Below are positions 40,791 to 50,749 of a stretch of 64,000 nt of DNA, piece by piece. Each line of letters starts with the position of its first letter. Positions within the stretch are counted from its first letter, which is position 1. The translations under genes and the position numbers were made by a program. Under the pieces are notes generated by a model. That model saw only the letters and a list, made by a program, of their open reading frames with translations, did not search any database and was not told the origin of the DNA. The stretch is from assembly GCA_041645435.1 (NCBI GenBank), contig JBAZQB010000002.1, positions 310,001 through 374,000 on the forward strand, in the 5' to 3' direction. This DNA is from Methanoregula sp. Its GTDB lineage: Archaea > Halobacteriota > Methanomicrobia > Methanomicrobiales > Methanospirillaceae.

Positions 40791-41915
40791 ATGAGCCTGA
40801 AAACGATCATGAATATTTCTGACATGAGTAATGAGCAGCCGGTCCCGGATCCCCGCCGGCTGTTTGATGCCACTGTGACGGATGTGATCCGGCAGGGGAT
40901 GCGGATTATCCAGAGCGATAGCAGCCTGTTCCTTGCTGGATCCCGGATCGCTTTATACCAGTCACGGGCTGCCATGGTCAGGAAGGAGCACGAAGACAAC
41001 GGGCTGCTTGTCCCTCCCGTGATGATCACGAGTATCACTTCGCGGTGTAATCTTGCGTGCGCCGGTTGCTACATGCACGGACGGGGAGAGAAGGCCCGGG
41101 CGGAGATGAGTCCGGCAACCCTGGCATCGATTGTTGATCAGGCTGCGGAACTCGGGGTTTCGATCATTGTCATTGCGGGCGGCGAACCACTTGTCCGGCA
41201 GGAGGAGATCTTCAGCCTGGGTGCGGCTTACCCGGAGATCCTCTTCCCGCTTTTTACCAACGGGCTGCTGATCGACGACATGATGGCCGCTGCAATTGCA
41301 GAATGCCGGAACATCGTGCCGGTCATCAGTTTCGAAGGCTTCCGGCAGGACACCGATCAGCGGAGGGGCAGCGGGGTCTATGACCGGCTGCTCGAAACCT
41401 GTGCCCGGCTCAGGAGCCGGAACACCTTTTTTGGCTGTTCGGTTACGACCTCGCGGGAGAACTTTGATCGGGTCACGGGCGAGGAATTCATCCGGCGGAT
41501 GCTTGCGACAGGGGCCCGGGTGTTCACCTTTGTCGAGTACGTGCCCATGGAACCCGGCACGGAAACCCTTGTCCTGACCCCGGCACAGAAGACAATGCTG
41601 AATACGGTCCTGTCAGACTTCAACCGGAAGTTTCCCGCACTATTCATCGGCTTTCCCGGTGATGAGGTTGCGTACGGGGGGTGTCTTGCAGCGGGCCGGG
41701 GCTTCGTGCATGTGAGCCCGTCCGGCGATCTCGAACCCTGCCCCGCTGCCCCGTACTCGGATGCAAACCTTTCAGCCGTGCCGCTCAAAATCGCTCTTAA
41801 GTCCCGGCTGCTCGCACGGATCCGCAACGAGCACGGGCTGCTCACGGAAAGTTCCGGAGGTTGCGCCCTCCGGGCGAACCGGGCGTGGGTGCAGGAACTG
41901 ATAACAAAACCGTGA
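40791..41915 (+). CDS. Radical SAM protein
   Basis: The 374-residue protein has the radical SAM cluster motif CNLACAGCYMHG (CX3CX2C), the GGEP motif IVIAGGEPLVRQEEI, and a C-terminal Cys-containing part (GGCLAAGRGFVHVSPSGDLE and PCPAAP, GGCALRANRAW) that could hold an extra cluster as in SPASM-type enzymes. The substrate is unknown. The neighbours offer flavin and iron-sulfur electron donors for SAM cleavage. ATG 40791 is chosen; the frame from 40668 lies in the EFR1 gene. Confidence 0.9.
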   Translation: MSLKTIMNISDMSNEQPVPDPRRLFDATVTDVIRQGMRIIQSDSSLFLAGSRIALYQSRAAMVRKEHEDNGLLVPPVMITSITSRCNLACAGCYMHGRGEKARAEMSPATLASIVDQAAELGVSIIVIAGGEPLVRQEEIFSLGAAYPEILFPLFTNGLLIDDMMAAAIAECRNIVPVISFEGFRQDTDQRRGSGVYDRLLETCARLRSRNTFFGCSVTTSRENFDRVTGEEFIRRMLATGARVFTFVEYVPMEPGTETLVLTPAQKTMLNTVLSDFNRKFPALFIGFPGDEVAYGGCLAAGRGFVHVSPSGDLEPCPAAPYSDANLSAVPLKIALKSRLLARIRNEHGLLTESSGGCALRANRAWVQELITKP

Positions 41916-42086
41916 TCTGAAACCGGTGCCAGGGTAATTCCGGCCCCCCCCTCTTTTGGTGGGGCGAGAGGCCCTGCTCAATATGCCGATAGGATACCCC
42001 CTCTGCCTTATCCTTTTTCTCTTACCCCTCACTTTCCTGCCGCATCCCGATCCCTTTTAATATCACAACCCGAGATCCTAAGCACC

Positions 42087-44039
42087 GTGACTGAGTTCGA
42101 TCTCGTCTCAACATTCGCACCGGCAGGCTCCCAGCCGGAAGCCATAAAAGAGTTAACCGAAGGTCTGGAAAAGGGCGAGCGGCTCCAGACGCTGCTGGGC
42201 GTGACCGGCTCCGGCAAAACCTATACGATGGCAAATGTGATTGCGTCTGCCGGCCGCCCCACGCTCGTCCTTGCCCACAATAAGACACTCGCTGCCCAGC
42301 TCTATGCCGAGTTCTGCGACTTCTTCCCGAAAAACCGGGTCGAGTACTTTGTCTCTTATTACGACTACTACCAGCCCGAGTCGTACATCCCGTCAAAGGA
42401 CCAGTATATCGAGAAGGACTCGGCCATCAACCCCAAGATCGAGATGATGCGGCTCTCTGCCACTGCCTCCCTCTCGTTCCGGCGCGACGTGATCGTGGTT
42501 GCATCAGTCTCCTGTATCTTCGGTCTCGGAAATCCCGAGAACTTCCGGAACATGGGATTCGAGCTGTCGGTGGGCCAGAAAATTTCCCGCACCGGGATCA
42601 TGAGCAAACTGCTCGATATCCTCTTTGAGCGAAATGATCTCGAGCTGATGCCCGGCAGGTTCCGGGTCAAGGGAGACACCATCGATATTATTCCCGGGTA
42701 CTTCAACGATATCATCCGGATCGAGATGTTCGGAGATGAGATCGAAAGGATCAGCGAGGTGGACAAGAACACCGGCGCCCGTAAGGAACAGCTCAGATAT
42801 TTCTATGTCTATCCCGCACGCCATTTCGTTACTCCTGAGGGCGCACGGAAGACGGCAGCAGCATCCATACGGAAGGAGTTGGATGAAGTGCTGCCTACGC
42901 TGGGCATGATCGAGGCGCACCGTCTCGAACAGCGGACCAACTATGATCTCGAGATGATCGAAGAGACGGGATCCTGCAAGGGCATTGAGAATTATTCCCG
43001 GCACTTTGACGGGCGCTCGGCCGGTGAAAAACCGTACTGTCTGCTCGATTATTTTCCCGACGACTTCTTACTGATCATCGATGAGAGCCACCAGACCATT
43101 CCGCAGCTCCACGGCATGTATAACGGGGATCGTTCCCGCAAGAAAGCCCTGATCGATTACGGGTTCCGGCTGCCGAGTGCGTACGATAACCGGCCTCTCC
43201 GGTTCCACGAGTTCGAGCAATACATGACGAGCACGATCTTCGTTTCCGCAACACCGGGCGATTACGAGCTGAAGCACTCTGCCCGGCTTGTAGAGCAGAT
43301 CATCCGGCCAACGGGTTTGGTTGATCCCAACGTCGAGGTACGCCCAATCAGGGGGCAGACCGACGATGTGATCCGCGAAGTGCAGGCAACCCTTGCACGC
43401 GGTGACCGGGCACTGATCACGACGCTCACCAAAAAGCTCGCCGAAGAACTATCAGAGTTCCTGGCAGACCGTGGGATAAAAACCCGCTATCTCCACTCCG
43501 ATATCAAGACGCTGGAACGCACCGAGATCATCCGCCAGCTCCGGCTGGGCAAGTTCGATGTGCTTGTTGGAATCAACCTGTTACGGGAAGGTCTCGACAT
43601 TCCCGAAGTAGGGTTCATTGGTATTCTCGATGCCGACAAGGAAGGGTTCCTCCGCGATGCCCGGAGCCTGATCCAGATCATCGGGCGGGCAGCCCGCAAT
43701 GTCAACAGCAGGGTCGTGTTGTACGGCGATAACATGACCGACTCCATGAAACGGGCAATCGCCGAGACGAAACGGCGGCGGGAGATGCAGGTCCGCTACA
43801 ATACCGAGCATGATATCGTGCCGCTGACAATCATCAAGCCCGTCAAGGAAAAAGAAGTAGAGATCACCGATACGAAACATGTGCCTAAAAAGGAGATCCC
43901 CAACGTGATCATCGATATTGAGAAACAGATGCGGGATGCGGCAGAAAATCTCGACTTCGAGCGGGCGATCGCATTACGCGACCAGATCAAGAAACTCAAC
44001 GAGCGGCTGAAAGAGGCCGGAAAAAACCCGCATTCGTAA
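42087..44039 (+). CDS. uvrB: Excinuclease ABC subunit B
   Basis: UvrB verifies damage and loads UvrC. The 650-residue helicase-like protein has Walker A GVTGSGKTYTM, the beta-hairpin region SYYDYYQPESYIPSKD, DEExH-type DESHQT, and C-terminal UVR domain IEKQMRDAAENLDFERAIAL, the UvrC contact. The start is GTG 42087 (MTEFDLVS). It is 15 kb from uvrA-uvrC on the same strand, so the three genes are not one operon here. Confidence 0.97.
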   Translation: MTEFDLVSTFAPAGSQPEAIKELTEGLEKGERLQTLLGVTGSGKTYTMANVIASAGRPTLVLAHNKTLAAQLYAEFCDFFPKNRVEYFVSYYDYYQPESYIPSKDQYIEKDSAINPKIEMMRLSATASLSFRRDVIVVASVSCIFGLGNPENFRNMGFELSVGQKISRTGIMSKLLDILFERNDLELMPGRFRVKGDTIDIIPGYFNDIIRIEMFGDEIERISEVDKNTGARKEQLRYFYVYPARHFVTPEGARKTAAASIRKELDEVLPTLGMIEAHRLEQRTNYDLEMIEETGSCKGIENYSRHFDGRSAGEKPYCLLDYFPDDFLLIIDESHQTIPQLHGMYNGDRSRKKALIDYGFRLPSAYDNRPLRFHEFEQYMTSTIFVSATPGDYELKHSARLVEQIIRPTGLVDPNVEVRPIRGQTDDVIREVQATLARGDRALITTLTKKLAEELSEFLADRGIKTRYLHSDIKTLERTEIIRQLRLGKFDVLVGINLLREGLDIPEVGFIGILDADKEGFLRDARSLIQIIGRAARNVNSRVVLYGDNMTDSMKRAIAETKRRREMQVRYNTEHDIVPLTIIKPVKEKEVEITDTKHVPKKEIPNVIIDIEKQMRDAAENLDFERAIALRDQIKKLNERLKEAGKNPHS

Positions 44040-44073
44040 CGAACCTTCATAAAAGAAGGAAATTATTGGTAAA

Positions 44074-45489
44074 TTACGGGCGTGGGTATTTCTTCTTCCG
44101 TTCTCCTTCAGAATGTTCCAATCCTGCAGTGCCCACCCCGTAATAGCGTTTGACGAAATCACGCACTTTCTCAGACTCGATCCAGCCCATATCCAGTTTC
44201 GTGATGATCCGGTCAATCTCCCGTGCCTGCAGGATAATCTTTTCGGAGATATCCCCGGGTGCAAGGCTCGAAAGGCCCATGATGACTGCCAGCGGGTTCC
44301 TTATATGGTCGCCAAGGATGGCAAACTGTTCTATGTTCTGCTCGATCTGCTCGAGTGCTTCCCGCTTCACTATTTCCATCTGTTTGCGATCGGTAATATC
44401 GATGAACGATGCCATGATACAGATCGGTTTACCGGTCTCATCTTTGACCATATTTATCCAGATAAGTACAAAAAAGGGTGATTTGTAATTCTTTATCAGG
44501 GATATCTCACCAAACCAGCTGCCTTTTGTCGGCAGCATCTTACGGATATCGTCAAAAACCTGCTCTGAACCAAAGAACTGGCCGGAGTGTTTCCCAATAA
44601 AATCCTGCTCATTATTATACTCCATCATTATGAGGAGCGATTGGTTCACATACTGGATATTGAAATCAAGATCAAAGATCGCAATCGCGTTGATCGATGA
44701 ACTGATTGCATGATCTTTGATAAGCAGTGCCTTTTCAGCTTTCTTGCGGTCGGTGATATCAACAATAGTACAGACAAACTGGTTATCCGGCAGTTTCCCT
44801 GCAGACATCAGCACCCACCGCTCTTTACCAAGCGGTGACCTGAACCGTGTCTCAAAATTTTCTATGCTGTCATGCAGTGCAAGCTGGTTGAAAAACGTAT
44901 CTTTTACCTCTGGTTCCAGCCAGAGATCATTAAACGAGATTTTTGGGAGTTCTTCCCGGGTATACCCGAGTAATTCTGCAAACCGCTTGTTCACTTCTGC
45001 AATCGAGAGATCTTTGGTGTTGACAAGGCCGATGCCCGCTTCCGAGTTGTTGAAGATACTGCGATACTTCACCTCGTTTTTCCGCATATGGGTTGCCAGG
45101 CTCGATACAACAGCAGATACACCGATGAGGACAAAACACCTGATGGACGAAGCGATCAGCTCCCCCATTACGCCATGGGTAAAAAAGTATACTATCCCCA
45201 GATACATCAGGGAGATTATCACCGCAAAAATGGGGCCCCGGTTAGGATACCAGTATGCAGCAATGACTACCGGGATATAGAGCAGGTGGGGTGCGACATC
45301 ATTAGCACCTTTGTTAAGACTTAAGATATTGATAAGAAGTGCGAGGATGGTCGTAAGGATTACAATAAAAAGCCAGAAATTGACGAAACTCTCTTCCCGC
45401 TCGACAAAAACATTCCCGCCAGTCATCTGTTGCCTAATCCCTGCGTTCTCTTCATGCTGTGCCATCTGTAGATGGATTGTCTTGTTCAC
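44074..45489 (-). CDS. Membrane PAS sensor with H-box but no ATPase domain
   Basis: About four membrane helices (LFIVILTTILALLINILSL, LLYIPVVIAAYWY) are followed by two PAS domains (YRSIFNNSEAGIGLVNTKDL, AISSSINAIAIFDLDFNIQY), each ended by DITDRK. The tail has a helix with H-box ILGDHIRNPLAVIMGLSSL and then ends at VRDFVKRYYGVG with no N, G1 or G2 box. So it may be phosphorylated by another kinase or act as a dimer sensor. The start is uncertain: GTG 45489 has AGGTG upstream, ATG 45465 and GTG 45513 are alternatives. A TATA-like ATATATTAA lies near 45523-45531. Confidence 0.85.
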   Translation of the reverse strand: MNKTIHLQMAQHEENAGIRQQMTGGNVFVEREESFVNFWLFIVILTTILALLINILSLNKGANDVAPHLLYIPVVIAAYWYPNRGPIFAVIISLMYLGIVYFFTHGVMGELIASSIRCFVLIGVSAVVSSLATHMRKNEVKYRSIFNNSEAGIGLVNTKDLSIAEVNKRFAELLGYTREELPKISFNDLWLEPEVKDTFFNQLALHDSIENFETRFRSPLGKERWVLMSAGKLPDNQFVCTIVDITDRKKAEKALLIKDHAISSSINAIAIFDLDFNIQYVNQSLLIMMEYNNEQDFIGKHSGQFFGSEQVFDDIRKMLPTKGSWFGEISLIKNYKSPFFVLIWINMVKDETGKPICIMASFIDITDRKQMEIVKREALEQIEQNIEQFAILGDHIRNPLAVIMGLSSLAPGDISEKIILQAREIDRIITKLDMGWIESEKVRDFVKRYYGVGTAGLEHSEGERKKKYPRP

Positions 45490-45553
45490 GAGTGATATTA
45501 CACCTAATTGCACAAACCGTTATTAATATATTCTGTTTTCGTCTGATATTTTC

Positions 45554-45641
45554 GGCTCTGGAGAAATCCAATTTTCACGTATTATATTGCCCCCCTCTTG
45601 CGCCCCCAGTCCCCCGTTGAGGGACGGGCGCAGTGCGAAAT
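45554..45641 (+). mobile_element. Truncated copy of the 21775 MITE-like element
   Basis: TTTTCACGTATTATATTGCC and the following CCCCTCTTGCGCCCCCAGTCC match 21790-21860 almost base for base up to GACGGGCGCAGTGCGA, then similarity ends. Its left end GGCTCTGGAGAAATCC is close to the terminal repeat of the 52530 MITE. The right half is missing. It lies between the sensor gene and proC, in the region where the longer proC frame would start. Confidence 0.65.
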
Positions 45642-45697
45642 TCATAGCAGGTATTTACCTGATCGTGACACTATGGATCCGGCATGGATTGTGGAGC

Positions 45698-46543
45698 ATG
45701 AATACACGAACGGGGTTCATCGGCTACGGGAGCATGGGCAGCATGATCGTTCAAGGGTTGCTGGACTGCAAGTGCCTGCAACCAGAAAATGTGCTTATCA
45801 GCACCCGTCATCCGGCAGACTTGGCCGCACTTCTTAAAAAATATCCGTCTGTGCAGGTTGAAGGGAGCAACAGGGTTCTTGTTAGGGAATGCAACCGAGT
45901 ACTGATTTGCACCAAACCCCTTGATGCCGTTCATGTCCTGTCAGAAATTTCTGACGACCTGCAACCGGATACCCATCTTGTATCCATCGCAGCCTGCCTG
46001 CCGATAGAGCAGATTGACCGCTTCTTTACCGGCCCGATCACCCGGGTTGTCCCGAGTCTTACTGCCGAAATGAATTCGGGAGTTACCCTGCTCTGTCATA
46101 ATGCCCGGGTCAGCCGGAAGGCTGCACAGGAGATGGAAGCGCTCTTCTCCGCACTCGGGACCGTGGTGGTGATCGATGAGGAGAATGTTGATGTTGCAAC
46201 GGATCTCACCAGCTGCGGCCCGGCCCTGATCGCAGTCCTGATCGAGGAGTTTGCCCGCGCCGCAGCACGACACAGCACCCTTTCTCCGGAGCAGGCCCGG
46301 GCGCTCGCGGTCTCTACGCTCTCCGGCACCGCCCGGCTTCTCGATGAACAGGGATCTCCCACAGAGACGATCCTGCGCCGGGTGGCAACCCCCGGTGGGA
46401 TTACGGAAGAAGGAGTCCAGCAGCTCCGGTCCGATATGCCCCGGGTCTACGATACGCTCATTCAGCGGACCCTTGCGAAATACGCAATGAGAAAAACGGA
46501 TGTTAGTACTGAAGCCGACCGGTTGCTGGATCCGGGAACCTGA
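45698..46543 (+). CDS. proC: Pyrroline-5-carboxylate reductase family protein
   Basis: ProC makes proline from pyrroline-5-carboxylate with NAD(P)H. The 281-residue protein has the Rossmann loop TGFIGYGSMGSMIVQGLL, the strand VLICTKPLDAVHVLSEI, VVPSLTAEMNSGVTLLC and a C-terminal helical dimer domain with DVATDLTSCGPALIAVLIEE and ATPGGITEEGVQQL, the family signature. ATG 45698 is used; the frame from 45587 starts inside the repeat element and is rejected. Confidence 0.88.
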   Translation: MNTRTGFIGYGSMGSMIVQGLLDCKCLQPENVLISTRHPADLAALLKKYPSVQVEGSNRVLVRECNRVLICTKPLDAVHVLSEISDDLQPDTHLVSIAACLPIEQIDRFFTGPITRVVPSLTAEMNSGVTLLCHNARVSRKAAQEMEALFSALGTVVVIDEENVDVATDLTSCGPALIAVLIEEFARAAARHSTLSPEQARALAVSTLSGTARLLDEQGSPTETILRRVATPGGITEEGVQQLRSDMPRVYDTLIQRTLAKYAMRKTDVSTEADRLLDPGT

Positions 46544-46671
46544 TCCGGCATCAATATTTTGTTTTATAGCAGTTACAATAATTGATGTCTCAGGAAAAAT
46601 TGATCTAGGAAAAATTAAGCGAGAATATTGGGGGAAAAACTAATTAATTACAGTCAACAGTTTATATGCTG

Positions 46672-47289
46672 TTAACTGTGAAAAAATGAAATAAGAATTC
46701 TTTTAGGATATTTTTTAATTCTCGATTTTATTCTTGGTTGATTCCAAAGCCAAACAAAGTGATCCATTAGTTTTTGTGTGCCCTCTAAAAGAGTACGTTG
46801 TTGAATTTTAAAATTTTCTGCGGTTAATTGAGAACTTTTCGAATTCAGTAAATCATAAGAATTTTTATTATATTGTAATTTGGCTAAAACCATTTTAATT
46901 TGAATCAAGTACGTAGAATCCATTTCAGAGAAAAATTGAAAATAACCCTTTGAAATAATAAAATCCAATGAATCAAGTTTAAAATCCGGAAAATCGAATA
47001 TCCGAATATCTTTCCTATCAGGAGGAAGAGCATCCAATGTTTTTAAATTTTCTTCAATGGAATCTATCTTCGGGGATATAATCGAACTTAAATAATCCCC
47101 CTCAGTTATGAACCAATTCATGGTAGATTCAAATTCACTTTTTTTAGTCAGGTATTGAGTAATCAAGAGTATACATAGAGCAATAACAAAACTTCCTAGC
47201 AACTGAATTGTTAAGGAAATATTGTTCCACCAATTAGATGAATCTGAAAATTGAGATGTAACAAATTGACATGTAATATTTTCAAGCAT
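46672..47289 (-). CDS. AT-rich orphan membrane protein
   Basis: Not recognised. The 205-residue product has one membrane segment near residues 27-46 (SLTIQLLGSFVIALCILLIT) and a soluble helical part rich in Asn, Ile, Lys and Phe (KIDSIEENLKTLDALPPDRK). Base use is far more AT-rich than its neighbours, with AAA, AAT and ATT codons favoured. The low-GC stretch covers about 46560-47345, between proC and polB, which suggests recent transfer. Open-frame length and a plausible start support a real gene, but expression is unproven. Confidence 0.6.
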   Translation of the reverse strand: MLENITCQFVTSQFSDSSNWWNNISLTIQLLGSFVIALCILLITQYLTKKSEFESTMNWFITEGDYLSSIISPKIDSIEENLKTLDALPPDRKDIRIFDFPDFKLDSLDFIISKGYFQFFSEMDSTYLIQIKMVLAKLQYNKNSYDLLNSKSSQLTAENFKIQQRTLLEGTQKLMDHFVWLWNQPRIKSRIKKYPKRILISFFHS

Positions 47290-47354
47290 AGGAACATTCC
47301 TGAAATAAACAATAATGAATTTCGAAAATAATTAAATTCCATCAAAAAAAATTA

Positions 47355-49829
47355 TCAGCCGAGGCCCCACTGGGCGAGGGTAGTGCGCGAGGGATCGACA
47401 TCGTCCCAGCTCCAGCCGAGTGCTTCAATAATGCGGGAGATAGGCTGCTTGATGGTCTTGTCCAGCATCAGTTCAAGGTCAACGACAAACTCGGGTGGCA
47501 CCTGATCGCCATACTCGAAGCAGAGCACATCCGTTTTCGGGTATTTCGCAGTCACGGTCCGGATATAGATCCGCTTGGGCTTGCTCCCCTTGCCAAACTC
47601 AGTGTGAAGATACTGGTTGGCATATTTTGCACCCCGCACCTGCGCATCGTCGTTGTCGTAATCATCAAGCGATTTGCCGATCCCGCCGGGAATACCAATC
47701 TCGTCAAGGGTATATTTTCCCGACCGGTACTTTTTGATCACGTCCGAGAGGAATGCTTTGATCCCGCCATATTCTTCGCCGGCAAGGATCATCTCCATCA
47801 CCCGCTGCTGCACAACCTTGGTGATCTGCGGGGTATCGCTGCGCCGGATCTCAAAACCCACAATGTCCACCTCATCGACATCCTTTCCCTCTTTCCAGAC
47901 AAGGTGCCCCGCGTACCGCTTCTTTTTACCGGCCTGGAAGAAGCGGGCATAGATCTTCTCGAACTTGATCGAGAAGTAGTGGACATCGGCATTCAGTTCC
48001 TTTTCGGCAAATTCCTGGTAACTCTCATTGAGACGTTTCTCGATTGCCCGGGCCGCTGCAATGGTTGCTTCCCGGTTAAGATCCGGGGGCAGGTGCACCA
48101 TGCACGAATCGGTGTCCCCATAGATGACCGTATATCCCTGCTGTTCGATCACGCGCCGGGTGTGCTCAATGATCGCCCTGCCGACGGATGTGACTGCCGA
48201 ACCGATCTCCCGGTCAAAGAGCCGGAAGCGGGTATAGCCCGAGACGCCGTAGTACGTGTTCATGATCACCTTGAGCACGTTCTGTTGCATATCATAGAGC
48301 ACGTAATTCGGGGACCCGAATTCGTATTTATTGCGCAGCGCCTTTTTATCATCCCGTTCTTTTAACAGTTCGGATATGATGCTCCGCGTCAGCCCGTCGG
48401 GATGCTTTTTAAATCGGATCCCGTTAGGTGCTACCAGTTCACCGGCAGGATCCTTGGTCTCCATCGATGCATTGATGGTCATCATTGCCATCGGGTAGAG
48501 CGATTTTAAGTCAAGCACGACTACGTTCTCCCGCACGCCCCTGCTCGGTTCGAACACGGTCGCCCCCTCGAACTCATCAGCGTTGGCAAACCCCTTGGAG
48601 GGCAGGACGTATTTCCCGAAAGCCTTGCGCAGGATGTAGACATCGATCACGCTCGATGAGTTCAGGGTCTTGTCGAGCGGGCATCCGACATAGCGGGCGA
48701 TCTCGCGGTAAAACTCGATGATATTGTCCTTTTTATTTATCTTGACACAGAGTTCAACGTCTTTGAAGTTGTATTCGACAAGGAGTGCCGGCTGGTTTCT
48801 CCAGAGATCAGAGATTGTGCCGGTGTATCGCACTTTTTGCTCGCCAACCTCCTCAAGAGCGACCGCATCGAGACGGTACGACTCTTTCTGGGTTAGGTGC
48901 ATCTTCTTGTATCCCGTCAGGAGATCGAAGAGCGCCCGCCCTCTCAGGGCATTGCGTTCGGTCTGGCCCGGGAGGCGGGCAAGATGGGTGGCCGAAAGCC
49001 CGAGCCGTTCCATCCTGCCGGCAATATACGGCATATCAAACTCCACAAAGTTCCAGCCGGAGAGCACATCCGGGTCCCGCGCGACAATATACGCAGAAAA
49101 CGCACGGAGCATTGCGACTTCGTCAGTATAGGTGCAGATCGTATGCGTATCTTTCCGGAAACACCCGTTGGCAAGCCCGCCCTCTTTCTCTTTCTCGGTA
49201 ATCTCCCCGGGCATGCCCCCGCTCATGAACAGGAACGTGGTATAGTCATTGTCGAATGAGTCGTAGCAGGTGATGCAGATGATCGCGTCCCGCTGGGGAT
49301 CGGGAAAGCCCCGCTCATCCTCGCACTCGATGTCGATGATGCAGGAGCGGGCCGGTGCGTCTACCTGTGAGGGAGAAAGGTCATGGTAATCGGCAGTTGT
49401 TGCGGGAGCGGATACTCCTCCCGTCAACCCGCAGTCGATCATGAACCGGGTGGCAAACGGGATATCGGCTTCAAAGTGGCGGTAACGTTCGCGGACTTCC
49501 CGCACATCGCCCGGCTGCTGGACATACATCCGGCGCAGGGGTTCGGAGCGGATCGAGCGGTATTCTGCCCCCTCTTCTACCGTGATCTGCTGGGGATGAG
49601 CAGTCCCTGCTGCCTGATCTGCTGGTACATAAAAATACGGCCTGAACCCGGTCACATCCAGCCGGATTGCTTTACCCTGTGCATTACGGCCAAAGATATG
49701 AATGACAGGGCCATCCGGTGCCCGGCTGTACTCCACCTGGTTAATGGCAAGGGAGATGCTGCCGGAAAACTGGTCGAGCGTACAGGGAGCGTTCAGGCAT
49801 GCATCCGTGCGCCGGGACTGGGATGCCAT
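47355..49829 (-). CDS. Family B DNA polymerase
   Basis: The replicative or repair polymerase of family B, 824 residues. Exonuclease motifs: DIECEDE (Exo I), NFVEFDMPYI (Exo II), YNFKDVELC (Exo III). Polymerase motifs: DLKSLYPMAM (A), KVIMNTYYGVSGY (B) and YGDTDSCMV (C). ATG 49829 (MASQSRR) begins just after the mdh stop (49831), so the pair is translationally coupled. The longer frame to 49922 lies within mdh. Confidence 0.95.
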   Translation of the reverse strand: MASQSRRTDACLNAPCTLDQFSGSISLAINQVEYSRAPDGPVIHIFGRNAQGKAIRLDVTGFRPYFYVPADQAAGTAHPQQITVEEGAEYRSIRSEPLRRMYVQQPGDVREVRERYRHFEADIPFATRFMIDCGLTGGVSAPATTADYHDLSPSQVDAPARSCIIDIECEDERGFPDPQRDAIICITCYDSFDNDYTTFLFMSGGMPGEITEKEKEGGLANGCFRKDTHTICTYTDEVAMLRAFSAYIVARDPDVLSGWNFVEFDMPYIAGRMERLGLSATHLARLPGQTERNALRGRALFDLLTGYKKMHLTQKESYRLDAVALEEVGEQKVRYTGTISDLWRNQPALLVEYNFKDVELCVKINKKDNIIEFYREIARYVGCPLDKTLNSSSVIDVYILRKAFGKYVLPSKGFANADEFEGATVFEPSRGVRENVVVLDLKSLYPMAMMTINASMETKDPAGELVAPNGIRFKKHPDGLTRSIISELLKERDDKKALRNKYEFGSPNYVLYDMQQNVLKVIMNTYYGVSGYTRFRLFDREIGSAVTSVGRAIIEHTRRVIEQQGYTVIYGDTDSCMVHLPPDLNREATIAAARAIEKRLNESYQEFAEKELNADVHYFSIKFEKIYARFFQAGKKKRYAGHLVWKEGKDVDEVDIVGFEIRRSDTPQITKVVQQRVMEMILAGEEYGGIKAFLSDVIKKYRSGKYTLDEIGIPGGIGKSLDDYDNDDAQVRGAKYANQYLHTEFGKGSKPKRIYIRTVTAKYPKTDVLCFEYGDQVPPEFVVDLELMLDKTIKQPISRIIEALGWSWDDVDPSRTTLAQWGLG

Positions 49830-49830
49830 A

Positions 49831-50697
49831 TCAGGAAATCGCCCTCCGGCAGAGGTCCCCAACAAATGTTCCCGCCTGCTCCATCTTCTCCTGCTCCCAG
49901 TCATCAAGTTGCCATTCCTCAATTGCTTCTATCCCTTTTTTGCCGATCCTGACCGGGACCCCCAGCGAACAGCCGGAAATGCCATATTCTCCTTCCAGTA
50001 CCGATGAGCAGATCACCAGTTCGCGGGCATCCGAGAGCACCATGCGGGTGAGGTGTGCGATATGCAGGGCCGGGCCAAAGACGGTCCCGCCCTTGCCTTT
50101 GATCACATCCATGCTTGAACCCCTCAGTTCCGTGAGGATCTCTTCCCGCATGGGTACAGGAACCGGGCGGGATAGCGTGGAAAAGACAGGCACCTGGTGC
50201 TCGCCGTGCTCTCCAAGAACAAAAGAAAATCCGGTGATTCCCCGTAGGCGCAGGGAGAGTGCGAACCGGGCACTGTCAAGCTGGCCGCCAAATCCAATGC
50301 ACCGTTCCCGGGGTATGCCCGTCCGTTTGCAGAGCAGGTAGTTGTTGGCATCCATAGGGTTGGTCACCGTGATCACAATCCCATTGAATCCTTTGAGCAG
50401 GGCAGCGCATTCGTTGACCGCAACAGAATTTGCTTCGAGAAGGTCAGCGCGGGTTTTTACCGAAGGATTGCGGGGAAGTCCTGCAGAAAAGACACAGACA
50501 TCCGCGTCACGGATTGCATGTTTATCCGTGGAAATCTCAGTGGTAAGTCCCGTATGTTGCAGATCCAGTACCTGCGCCTTGAGCAGTTCAGGAGCGCTGT
50601 CATACAGGACCAGTTCATCGGTAATCCCCATGGAGGAAGCGAGGTATGCGACTTCGCCACCAATCCTGCCAACTCCCACAACTGCAAGGCGCGCCAT
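49831..50697 (-). CDS. mdh: Malate/lactate dehydrogenase
   Basis: An NAD(P)-dependent oxidoreductase interconverting malate and oxaloacetate. The 288-residue protein has the Rossmann loop VVGVGRIGGEVAYLASSMG, VTNPMDANNYLLCKRTG, and the catalytic His loop FVLGEHGEHQVPVFS. The substrate-choice position reads GLPRNPSVKTRADLL, with Arg and Lys near the active-site loop, as in malate-type enzymes. It is upstream of polB and divergent from pyrD (52 bases between starts). Confidence 0.88.
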   Translation of the reverse strand: MARLAVVGVGRIGGEVAYLASSMGITDELVLYDSAPELLKAQVLDLQHTGLTTEISTDKHAIRDADVCVFSAGLPRNPSVKTRADLLEANSVAVNECAALLKGFNGIVITVTNPMDANNYLLCKRTGIPRERCIGFGGQLDSARFALSLRLRGITGFSFVLGEHGEHQVPVFSTLSRPVPVPMREEILTELRGSSMDVIKGKGGTVFGPALHIAHLTRMVLSDARELVICSSVLEGEYGISGCSLGVPVRIGKKGIEAIEEWQLDDWEQEKMEQAGTFVGDLCRRAIS

Positions 50698-50749
50698 CTG
50701 GTACCAATATGGGTTATGCTAATAATAAATAACGACCATTTCCTGATGG

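Noticed and set aside
45587..45697. N-terminal extension of ProC
   Set aside because: The codons lie in a truncated repeat element; the Rossmann loop begins a few residues after ATG 45698.
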